DNA of 7,142 nucleotides from DATBLE01 sp046734415. GTDB taxonomy: Bacteria > Actinomycetota > Thermoleophilia > Gaiellales > Gaiellaceae. The position numbers and the translations under genes were made by a program. The stretch is from positions 1-7,142 of the forward strand of contig JBKPRD010000171.1 in NCBI GenBank assembly GCA_046734415.1, given 5' to 3'. Of the stretch, positions 1-5,875 are shown piece by piece (the first letter of the stretch is position 1; each line of letters opens with the position of its first letter). Under the pieces are notes generated by a model. It had not been told where the DNA came from and did no database searches. It saw only the letters and a program-made list of their open reading frames with translations.

Positions 1-292
1 GGCCTGCGGGGCCGGCCGCGCCCGAGGGCCCCGTCGCACCCGTCGCGCCGGTCGGACCGGCCGCGCCGCGCGGGCCGGCCGGCCCCTGAGCGTTCCAGGA
101 CAGCCGCGACTCGTTCTTCCGGCACGCCGCTCCCTGCTTGACCACCCTGACCTGCCCAGAGCCCTTCTTGACACAGGCGTTGATGACGGCGTTCGAGGGC
201 CGCCGGCCGGACGGCTGGGCGGCGAGCGCGACCCCGGCGACGAGGGCCAGGGGCAGCGCGACGAGCAAGACGCGTCTTCGGCGAAGGCGCAT
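1..292 (-). CDS. Secreted collagen-like (Gly-X-Y repeat) protein, N-terminal part
   Basis: The ATG lies at 292-290 and the frame stays open to the left edge, giving 97 residues; the 3' end is outside the window. Residues 1-24 form a signal peptide: a basic start (MRLRRRR), a hydrophobic core (VLLVALPLALVAGVALA) and a likely cut after ALA at 24. Residues 25-69 are a short head domain with two cysteines (C40, C57) that could pair, containing INACVKKGSGQVRVV and ending SWNAQ. From G70 the protein becomes perfect collagen triplets (GPA GPR GAA GPT GAT GAT GPS GAA GPA G), nine full repeats before the edge. Secreted proteins with a short Cys-containing head followed by Gly-X-Y repeats are familiar from actinobacterial genomes. 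The repeats would be expected to trimerise outside the cell, but function is unknown and any C-terminal domain is unseen. The start is supported by a strong ribosome binding site six bases upstream. Confidence 0.88.
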   Translation of the reverse strand, partial: MRLRRRRVLLVALPLALVAGVALAAQPSGRRPSNAVINACVKKGSGQVRVVKQGAACRKNESRLSWNAQGPAGPRGAAGPTGATGATGPSGAAGPAG

Positions 293-298
293 GTGCAA

Positions 299-306
299 CT
301 CCTCTC
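299..306 (-). promoter_or_regulatory. Shine-Dalgarno site of the collagen-like gene
   Basis: On the minus strand the sequence GAGAGGAG is followed by a 6-base spacer and the ATG at 292. It is the best Shine-Dalgarno match in the window and fixes the start of the partial gene. I could not identify a convincing -10/-35 pair in the 50 bases upstream of it. Confidence 0.75.
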
Positions 307-356
307 GGTCGATTCCGCCCACCGATACCGGCGGCAAACCGGAGCTACAGCTGCGC

Positions 357-374
357 GTGCGCCTTCCGGCGCAC
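357..374 (-). terminator. Perfect hairpin between uppP and the collagen-like gene (possible terminator)
   Basis: On the minus strand GTGCGCC-GGAA-GGCGCAC forms a 7-bp perfect stem closed by a GNRA-type tetraloop (GGAA). It begins 17 bases after the uppP stop codon and lies 65 bases before the start of the collagen-like gene. No T-run follows, so it is not a canonical intrinsic terminator. Hairpins lacking U-tracts have been proposed as terminators or mRNA 3'-end stabilisers in high-GC actinobacteria. Its position fits separating the two transcripts; the role is inferred. Confidence 0.45.
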
Positions 375-391
375 TCTTGGCACGAAACCGT

Positions 392-1372
392 CTAGAAGTG
401 GGCGCCGCGCCAGCCGCTGACGATCACGACCACGATCACGGCGGCGAGGACAAGCCGGTAGATCACGAAGATTGTGTAGTCGTGCCGCCGCAGGTAGCCG
501 AGCAGGAGATCGATCGCGATCAGGCCGACGGCCGCCGCGGCAAGCGTTCCGACCACGAACGGCCCCACGGAGCCGGCGGGGAGCGGCTGGAGCACGACGT
601 CTTTCACGCCCTTGTAGACGACAGCGCCGAAGACGACCGGGATCAGCAGCAGAAACGCGAAGCGGGCGGCTGAGTCGCGGTCGAGCCTGAGGAAGCGGCC
701 GGCGGTGATCGTGATTCCGGAGCGCGAGACGCCGGGCATCAGGGCGAGGATCTGCGAGACGCCGATGCCGAACGCCGGCCAGAAGCCGAGCTGCCCGATC
801 CCCTTCTCCTCAGGGAGACGGTCCGCGAGCCAGAGCAGCACGCCGAAGACGGCCAGGAAGATCGCGATCTGGTACGGCTGGCCCAGGTGGTCCTCGATCA
901 CCGACTCGCCGAGCGCGCCGGCAAGCGCCGCCGGGATCGTCGCGGCGAAGATCCACCACGCGATCCGCTCGTCGACGGTGCGGATGCTGCGCGCCGCGAC
1001 GGAACGGAACCACGCGCGCACGTACCGCACGACGTCCGCCCAGAAGTAGGCGACCACCGCGACCAGCGTGCCGAGGTGAAGGGCGACGTCGAACGTCTTG
1101 TTGAAGTCCGGATGCGCCTCGAGGTAGTGCCAGTTGGCGATCCACGGCACGAGAATGAGGTGTCCGGACGAGGAGATCGGCAGCAGCTCGGTCAGTCCCT
1201 GCGTCACGCCGAGCGCGAAGGCCTGCCAGTTGCCGAGGCGTCCCGCCTTTTCCCCCACGTCCGCGAACGACAGGATCGCGGCGATCAGGAGCAGTGCTCC
1301 CGCGACGCCGTAGACCAGCCTCGGACGGATGCGCCGCCGCGGCTCGGCTGCGGAGGCGGCCGACGCGCTCAC
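392..1372 (-). CDS. uppP: Undecaprenyl-diphosphatase (UppP/BacA family)
   Basis: This integral membrane enzyme removes one phosphate from undecaprenyl diphosphate, regenerating the lipid carrier for peptidoglycan and other wall polymers; overproduction of the family gives bacitracin resistance. From the GTG at 1372 the product has 326 residues. Both family signatures are present: the (E/Q)xxxE region QGLTELLPISSSGH (Q58, E62, S67-S69, H71) and PGVSRSG (213-219, with R217 matching the catalytic arginine of the family). Several hydrophobic helices follow, and the chain ends in a hydrophobic stretch before GWRGAHF. The family is usually about 270 residues. Here the conserved first helix is preceded by about 55 residues carrying a basic patch (EPRRRIRPR, 10-18) and an extra hydrophobic segment (about 19-38). 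The frame is also open back to a TTG at 1444 (350 residues). I prefer the GTG because a -10-like TAGCGT lies exactly 7 bases before it, and the extra 24 residues are polar and unlike the family. Confidence 0.93.
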   Translation of the reverse strand: MSASAASAAEPRRRIRPRLVYGVAGALLLIAAILSFADVGEKAGRLGNWQAFALGVTQGLTELLPISSSGHLILVPWIANWHYLEAHPDFNKTFDVALHLGTLVAVVAYFWADVVRYVRAWFRSVAARSIRTVDERIAWWIFAATIPAALAGALGESVIEDHLGQPYQIAIFLAVFGVLLWLADRLPEEKGIGQLGFWPAFGIGVSQILALMPGVSRSGITITAGRFLRLDRDSAARFAFLLLIPVVFGAVVYKGVKDVVLQPLPAGSVGPFVVGTLAAAAVGLIAIDLLLGYLRRHDYTIFVIYRLVLAAVIVVVIVSGWRGAHF

Positions 1373-1379
1373 GCGCCAG

Positions 1380-1410
1380 ACGCTAGCAGCGGTCGCAGCG
1401 GGCCTGTCTC
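1380..1410 (-). promoter_or_regulatory. Candidate uppP promoter, leaderless layout
   Basis: Reading the minus strand, GAGACA (1410-1405; four of six bases match TTGACA) is followed after 19 bases by TAGCGT (1385-1380), a TANNNT-type -10. Seven bases later comes the GTG at 1372. That spacing would start transcription at or next to the start codon. There is no Shine-Dalgarno sequence, which agrees with a leaderless mRNA. The -35 match is weak and its spacing long, so the -10 carries most of the weight. Confidence 0.45.
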
Positions 1411-1447
1411 GGTTGTCCCTGCAATTCGCTGCGGGCGGCACCAAGGC

Positions 1448-1477
1448 TTGACATCGGCCTGGCCGAAGGTCGAGGAT
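1448..1477 (+). promoter_or_regulatory. Candidate promoter of the metallopeptidase gene
   Basis: A perfect TTGACA stands at 1448-1453. GAGGAT, a weak -10 with the important A, A and T positions, follows after 18 bases at 1472-1477. Transcription would begin near 1484, giving a leader of nearly 60 bases before the ATG at 1542. A small inverted repeat (CGGCT-ATC-AGCCG, 1478-1490) falls at the expected start. The remainder of the divergent region (1373-1541) shows nothing else I can name. Confidence 0.35.
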
Positions 1478-1541
1478 CGGCTATCAGCCGCCGGTCGGGG
1501 GTGCGTCGGCGCGGCGGGGAGATCAACGAGGCGAGACGGCA

Positions 1542-4500
1542 ATGAGGGAGACCGGGTCGCGGCTGCACCGTGGACTGCGGAGCCCCGGGCGCATCGCGGG
1601 AGGCATCTTCGTGCTGGCGGCGTTTGCCGCCGTCATCGTCGTGGCGATGCCCGCGGGAGCAGGCAGCACGAAGCGCGCGTTTCGGGACGCGCACGGCACT
1701 CGGGCGTTCTGGCACCAGACGTCGCTCAAGACGGCAATCTCGAGGTCGGCGGCCCGGCCTGCACTTCGCCTGCGTACGAAAGGCGTCCGTGCCTTCACGC
1801 TGAATCGTGCGTCACTGCGCAAGGTGCTCGCGACGGCGCCGAAGGAGTTCACCCGCGCGGCGCGCCTGCGGCCGGCGGTAATCTCACTGCCGGCGCCGAA
1901 CGGGCGCTTCCAGCGGTTCGCGCTCGCCCGCTCGGCGATCATGTCGCCCGGGCTTCAGCGCAAGCACCCGGGGATCCGCACCTACAGCGGCCGCGGGATC
2001 GACGACGCGGCCGCGACCATCAACGCCGACATCAGCCCCTTCGGCTTCCACGCCTCGGTGCGCTCGCCGAACGGCGGCTGGTACATCGACCCGTTCTTCC
2101 GCTCGAGGCCAGACCTCTACGTCAGCTACCACGGGCAGCAGCTAAAGGAGCCGTTCCCGTTCGTCGAGCACGAGCTCAAGGACGGCGACGGCGAGGGCGT
2201 TGCGGCGGCCGAGGCTCCCGAGCCGAATCCTCCGACGGGCACGGTGCTGCGCAACTACCGGCTCGCGCTGATCACCGATCCGGGCTACTCGGCGTACGTC
2301 GGCGGCCCGGCCGCGGTCACCGCGGCGAAGGTCACGCTGATGAACCGCGTGAACCAGGTGTACGAGGACGACCTGGGGATCCGGATGCAGCTGATCGCGA
2401 ACAACGATCTGCTCAACCTCAACACCTGGGACGCCGCGACCGCGCCGAACGGGCCCTGCGGCGCCGCGGCGTGCTTCACGCAGGCCCAGGTCACGGGTTG
2501 CTCGAGCACCACCCGGGCGCGCTTCGTGATCGGCCAGATCATCGGCGCCTCGAACTACGACATCGGCCATCTCGCCCTCGGCCAGCCCGGCGGCGGCGTG
2601 GCGAACCTCGGCGTCGTCGGCCGCTCCAACAAGGCCGGCGGGTGCACGGGGATCCCGACGCCGGTGGGCGACTTCTACGCGATCGACTACGTGGCCCACG
2701 AGATGGGACACCAGTTCAGCGGCAACCACCCGTTCAACGGCAACCAGCTGAACTGCTCGGGCGGGAACCGCAACGCCAACAACGCGGTCGAGCCCGGCAG
2801 CGGCTCCTCGATCATGGCCTACGCGGGGATCTGCCTCACCGATGACCTCCAGCGGCACAGCGACCCGTACTTCTCGCAGCGCAGCCAGCAGGAGATCACG
2901 ACCTACACCTCCTCGAACCAGGCCGCGATCAACGAGGTTCAGACGGCCTCGCTCCGCCACTTCGGCGGCGGCAACGAGGTCCAGCAGGTCACGTTCGGCC
3001 CCGGCTACCAGCAGGCCTCCACGATCCAGCCGCTGACGGTGACGATCGGCGCCGCGCCCAGCGCGACGCAGCTCGGCGGCGCGACCGAGGACGGCAACAC
3101 GGTCACCATCTCGACCGGCGCGGCCGGCCCGGTGCACAGGCTGCAGCCCGGTGACGTCGTGACGATCTCCGGCGTTCCCGTCCCCGAGTACAACGGCACG
3201 TGGACGGTCGACACCGTCCCGACGACGCGGTCGTTCACCTTCACCAACCCGGCGACGGGCCTCGCGAGGACCGGCGGCGGGACGATCACGCTCAACGCGC
3301 CCGGCCTGACCGAGGTCGGGAACACCGTCACCGTCCGGACCGCGGCGGCGCACAACCGCTCGGTCGGCGACGTCGTCGTGATCACCGGCGCGGGCGACGC
3401 CGGCTACAACGGCACGTTCACGGTCGCCTCGGTGCCGAGCGCCCGCTCGTTCACGTACGCGAACCCGACCGCCGGCCTGCCGACGACGGGCGGCGGCACG
3501 GTCACGTACAGCTCGCCCTTCCAGGTGCGCATCGGCGGGAACGACTCGGCCGTGATCGGCGGCACGAGCCAGGCGTACACGGCGACGAACGTCCAGAACG
3601 CGATCAACGCAATCCCCGGCTTCGCCGGCACGGTCACGGTGACCGGGCTCGCGTCGACCGGCTTCACGATCACCTACGGCGCCGCGTCGGCCGGCGTGGA
3701 CGTGCCGAGTGCCCAGCTCGTCAATCTCAGCTGCGGCGGCTGCTTCGCCTCGGTCGAGGAGACGAACCACGGCGGCGCGAACGACTCGTTCACGCTGAAC
3801 TACAACGGCAACGTCTCGGTGCCGGTCGTGAACGGCGTCAACTACACGGCGGCGGGGATCACGGCGGCGCTGACGCCGATCCTGCCTGCCGGTGCGACGG
3901 CGACCGTGGCCGGCTTCGGCGGCGGTGCCTTCAACAACACCGGCTTCCAGGTCACCTACGCCGGCACATTGGCGCAGACGAACGTGCCGGTCACGCTCGC
4001 GCTGCAGGACTTCACCGCGGGCGCGTCCGGCTTCGTCGGCGAGACCGACAAGGGCGGCCCGGTGGACAACCAGGGTTCGACGACGCCGACCGGGAACTCG
4101 ATCCCGAACGCCTCGGCCCCGACGCAGTACACGATCCCGCTGCGGACGCCGTTCGCCCTCAGCGGCAGCGCGACGGATGCGGAGGGCGACCCGCTCGTGT
4201 ACTCGTGGGAGCAGAACGACCGCGGCGCCTCGCCGAACGGGGCGGGCACGGCGCTGCTGAGCAACGTCAAGACGAACGGGCCGCTCTTCGCCATGTTCCC
4301 GTTCTCGGGACAGATCAGCGACGCGGACTCGCTCCTCTACGACTCGCCGGGCGAGAACCACCTGACCAACGACCCGACGAGGGTGTTCCCGGATCTCCAG
4401 CAGATCCTGGACAACAACACGAACGCCGACACCGGCTCGTGCCCGCAGGGGCCGATCGCACCGCCCGTCGCGCAGGCGACCACCGAGTGCTACATGGAGT

Positions 4501-5264
4501 TCCTGCCGACGAGCGACTACGTCGGCGTAGCGGGCGTGAACGCCGACCCGCTGGCCCTGCACATGCGCTTCACGGCGCGTGACGGCCGCGGCGGGAGCAA
4601 CTTCGCGGACACGACGCTGCTGCTCGCGAACACCGCCGGGCCGTTCCTCGTCACCTCGCCGAACACGGCCGTGTCGCTCCCGGGCGAGTCGACGCAGACG
4701 GTGACGTGGGACGTTGCGAACACCGCTGCCGCGCCGGTCAACGCGGCGAACGTGAAGATCAGCCTCTCGGTCGACAGCGGCCACACATACCCGTACGTGC
4801 TGGCGGCTTCCACGCCGAACACCGGCTCGGCCTCGGTCGTGCTGCCGATGGTCGGGACGACCCACGCGCGCGTGAAGATCGAGGCGGTCGACAACGTCTT
4901 CTTCGACGTCTCGAACGCCGACTTCGCGATCACGTGGCCGTTCACCGGCTTCTTCCCGCCGATCGGGCCCGGGTTGAACTCCGCCAGGGCCGGTAGCGCC
5001 GTCCCGGTGAAGTTCAGCCTCGGCGGCGACCGCGGGCTCGCGATCCTGGCGGACGGCTACCCGGCGTCCGTCCAGATCAACTGCGTCACCGGTGCGCCCA
5101 TCGGCTCGCCTTCGCCGACGAGCTCGGACGAGGGCCTGACCTTCCAGGACGGCCAGTACAAGTACGTCTGGAAGACATCGGGGAGCTGGGCCGGAACGTG
5201 CCGCCAGCTGCAGATCCTGCTGGTGGACGGGACGATGCACACGGCGCGGTTCAGCTTCAAGTAA
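1542..5264 (+). CDS. Exported reprolysin-like zinc metallopeptidase with repeats and PxKF-type C-terminus
   Basis: The 1240-residue product is an exported zinc protease of the metzincin clan, resembling large bacterial M12B-like proteins. Signal peptide 1-40: arginine-rich start, hydrophobic 18-36, likely cut after AGA. Residues 41-230 look like a propeptide, including LPAPNGRFQRFAL (about 117-129) and YSGRGIDD (148-155). The catalytic domain spans about 235-470: HEMGHQFSGNH (386-396) supplies zinc ligands H386, H390 and H396 and catalytic E387, and SSIMAYAGIC holds the Met-turn M425. Beta-rich repeats fill 518-656 and 660-839. A conserved accessory region runs from about 861 (YTIPLRTPFALSG, TDAEGDPLVYSWEQ) to about 1130 (SPGENHL, FLPTSDYVG, IKISLSVDSG-like strands). 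A C-terminal domain follows (1132-1240) with WPFTGFF, PVKFSL and cysteines C1181 and C1220, a likely disulfide. The ATG has GAGG at 1528-1531, ten bases upstream. It is single-gene, divergent from uppP. Substrate unknown; nutrient scavenging or surface-protein processing are both possible. Confidence 0.9.
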   Translation: MRETGSRLHRGLRSPGRIAGGIFVLAAFAAVIVVAMPAGAGSTKRAFRDAHGTRAFWHQTSLKTAISRSAARPALRLRTKGVRAFTLNRASLRKVLATAPKEFTRAARLRPAVISLPAPNGRFQRFALARSAIMSPGLQRKHPGIRTYSGRGIDDAAATINADISPFGFHASVRSPNGGWYIDPFFRSRPDLYVSYHGQQLKEPFPFVEHELKDGDGEGVAAAEAPEPNPPTGTVLRNYRLALITDPGYSAYVGGPAAVTAAKVTLMNRVNQVYEDDLGIRMQLIANNDLLNLNTWDAATAPNGPCGAAACFTQAQVTGCSSTTRARFVIGQIIGASNYDIGHLALGQPGGGVANLGVVGRSNKAGGCTGIPTPVGDFYAIDYVAHEMGHQFSGNHPFNGNQLNCSGGNRNANNAVEPGSGSSIMAYAGICLTDDLQRHSDPYFSQRSQQEITTYTSSNQAAINEVQTASLRHFGGGNEVQQVTFGPGYQQASTIQPLTVTIGAAPSATQLGGATEDGNTVTISTGAAGPVHRLQPGDVVTISGVPVPEYNGTWTVDTVPTTRSFTFTNPATGLARTGGGTITLNAPGLTEVGNTVTVRTAAAHNRSVGDVVVITGAGDAGYNGTFTVASVPSARSFTYANPTAGLPTTGGGTVTYSSPFQVRIGGNDSAVIGGTSQAYTATNVQNAINAIPGFAGTVTVTGLASTGFTITYGAASAGVDVPSAQLVNLSCGGCFASVEETNHGGANDSFTLNYNGNVSVPVVNGVNYTAAGITAALTPILPAGATATVAGFGGGAFNNTGFQVTYAGTLAQTNVPVTLALQDFTAGASGFVGETDKGGPVDNQGSTTPTGNSIPNASAPTQYTIPLRTPFALSGSATDAEGDPLVYSWEQNDRGASPNGAGTALLSNVKTNGPLFAMFPFSGQISDADSLLYDSPGENHLTNDPTRVFPDLQQILDNNTNADTGSCPQGPIAPPVAQATTECYMEFLPTSDYVGVAGVNADPLALHMRFTARDGRGGSNFADTTLLLANTAGPFLVTSPNTAVSLPGESTQTVTWDVANTAAAPVNAANVKISLSVDSGHTYPYVLAASTPNTGSASVVLPMVGTTHARVKIEAVDNVFFDVSNADFAITWPFTGFFPPIGPGLNSARAGSAVPVKFSLGGDRGLAILADGYPASVQINCVTGAPIGSPSPTSSDEGLTFQDGQYKYVWKTSGSWAGTCRQLQILLVDGTMHTARFSFK
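3093..3509 (+). repeat. Two tandem copies of a 75-codon beta-rich module (A repeats) in the metallopeptidase
   Basis: Copy 1 covers residues 518-584 (3093-3293) and copy 2 residues 593-656 (3318-3509), with a start-to-start period of 225 bases. Shared blocks in order are GNTVT, GDVV-I(S/T)G, YNGT(W/F)TV, VP-(T/A)RSFT(F/Y)-NP, TGL or AGL, and TGGGT(I/V)T. The pattern resembles repeats seen in many bacterial surface and phage-associated beta-sandwich proteins. Protein similarity is strong while the DNA has diverged, which suggests an old duplication. Confidence 0.85.
3519..4058 (+). repeat. Two tandem copies of a roughly 90-codon module (B repeats) in the metallopeptidase
   Basis: Copy 1 covers residues 660-745 and copy 2 residues 748-839. 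Each runs: a beta strand (FQVRIGG / FTLNYNG), a short S/V-rich strand, YTA-(T/A)-(N/G)(V/I)--A(I/L), a P-containing turn, T(V/A)TV-G, TGF(T/Q)(I/V)TY, then ending EETNHGG or GETDKGG. Copy 1 carries a CGGC pair of cysteines (LSCGGCF) that copy 2 lacks. Alignment is by eye and the boundaries are approximate. Confidence 0.7.
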
Positions 5265-5272
5265 CCGCTGTG

Positions 5273-5303
5273 GGAGCCGGGGGCGCGCTGCGTCCCCGGC
5301 TCC
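5273..5303 (+). terminator. Strong GC hairpin after the metallopeptidase gene
   Basis: GGAGCCGGGG (5273-5282) pairs perfectly with CCCCGGCTCC (5294-5303). The loop can pair further (one G-T wobble, then C-G, G-C, C-G) to give a 14-bp stem with a three-base GCT loop. It starts eight bases after the stop codon at 5262-5264. No T-run follows on the plus strand, and none precedes it for the minus strand, so termination without a U-tract is inferred from position and stem strength. Confidence 0.6.
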
Positions 5304-5305
5304 GC

Positions 5306-5311
5306 TAGCCT
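5306..5311 (+). promoter_or_regulatory. Candidate -10 element of the cupin gene, leaderless layout
   Basis: TAGCCT (TANNNT type) ends 8 bases before the ATG at 5320, and no Shine-Dalgarno sequence lies between them. This is the spacing of a leaderless actinobacterial promoter. No -35 is recognisable, because the expected place falls inside the preceding hairpin. Confidence 0.4.
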
Positions 5312-5319
5312 CGGCACCG

Positions 5320-5853
5320 ATGAGCGCGGACGAAGCGAAGATCGAGCAGACCGACGAGGGCGCGGTCGTCGCCTCGCCCGGCTGGTTCGTCCTGAACGCC
5401 TCCGAAATGGCGTGGATGCGCGACGACAAGGGCGGCGAGTGGATGGACTTCGGCAACCCGGAGGGGGAGTTCCAGCAGTACGGGATCGGGGTCCACGTCC
5501 TCCATCCGGGGCAGGTGAACGGCCTCTACCACTCGGAAAGCGTGCAGGAGGACTTCTTCGTGCTCTCCGGCGAGTGCCTGTTGCTCGTCGAGGAGGAGGA
5601 GCGGCGTCTGAAGGCCTGGGACTTCGTCCACTTCGCGCCCGGGACGCGCCACATCTGCATCGGCGCCGGCGACGGGCCGTGCGCGATCCTGATGGTCGGC
5701 GCCCGCGGGCCGGACAAGACGCTGCACTACCCCGTGACCGAGCTCGCGCAGAAGCACGGCGCGGCCGCACCGGAGGAGACGAACGACCCGCGCGAGGCCT
5801 ACCGAGAGTGGCCGCGCAACTTCCGGCGCGTCCGCCCCACTTGGCCCGTCTAG
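5320..5853 (+). CDS. Single-domain cupin protein, function unknown
   Basis: The 177-residue soluble product has no signal peptide. It carries one cupin beta-barrel with both conserved motifs recognisable. Motif 1 is at about 64-84: PGQVNGLYHSESVQEDFFVLSG, in which H71 and E77 match expected metal ligands, E73 stands where the second histidine of HxH usually is, and G84 closes the motif. Motif 2 is WDFVHFAPGTRH (100-111), in which H111 is the fourth ligand. A metal site of H71, E73, E77 and H111 is therefore possible. Around the barrel are an acidic N-terminus, SPGWFVLN (19-26) and a charged tail ending RPTWPV. Cupins include dioxygenases, isomerases and sugar or small-molecule binders, and nothing here selects among them. 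The gene stands between the metallopeptidase and a two-component system, 22 bases before the latter, but has its own candidate promoter. The ATG is chosen for that -10 spacing. Confidence 0.88.
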   Translation: MSADEAKIEQTDEGAVVASPGWFVLNASEMAWMRDDKGGEWMDFGNPEGEFQQYGIGVHVLHPGQVNGLYHSESVQEDFFVLSGECLLLVEEEERRLKAWDFVHFAPGTRHICIGAGDGPCAILMVGARGPDKTLHYPVTELAQKHGAAAPEETNDPREAYREWPRNFRRVRPTWPV

Positions 5854-5869
5854 CGCACCTGCGTACATT
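5841..5869 (+). promoter_or_regulatory. Promoter of the two-component operon, leaderless layout
   Basis: TTGGCC (5841-5846, four of six bases matching TTGACA) is followed after 17 bases by TACATT (5864-5869). Six bases then separate the -10 from the GTG at 5876, so transcription should begin at the start codon. The -35 lies inside the last codons of the cupin gene. This is the best-formed promoter in the window. GAGAG directly abuts the GTG and is too close to act as a normal ribosome binding site. Confidence 0.55.
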
Positions 5870-5875
5870 TGAGAG

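Noticed and set aside
168..173. TTGACA on the plus strand, a perfect -35 hexamer
   Set aside because: It lies inside the collagen-like coding sequence on the opposite strand, and no rightward gene follows that it could serve.
1373..1444. N-terminal extension of uppP to the TTG at 1444
   Set aside because: The extra 24 residues are polar with no family resemblance, no ribosome binding site precedes the TTG, and a well-spaced -10 points to the GTG at 1372. It remains possible.
887..2845. A 650-codon plus-strand open frame crossing uppP, the intergenic gap and the metallopeptidase start
   Set aside because: It spans two convincing genes in the wrong frame, its product is arginine-rich low-complexity sequence, and it crosses the divergent promoter region.
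3093..4058. Tandem repeats considered as a CRISPR array or DNA satellite
   Set aside because: The units are long, in frame, diverged at DNA level but conserved as protein, and lie inside one open reading frame, so they are protein domain repeats.
2142..5456. A very long open frame on the minus strand (about 1100 codons) antisense to the metallopeptidase
   Set aside because: Its translation is dominated by R, A, G, V and D with no domain, and it lies opposite a gene with clear motifs. Long antisense frames are expected in GC-rich DNA because stop codons are rare there.
5871..5875. GAGAG immediately before the response regulator GTG as a Shine-Dalgarno site
   Set aside because: It directly abuts the start codon, so no spacer remains for normal ribosome positioning; the -10 spacing favours a leaderless start.
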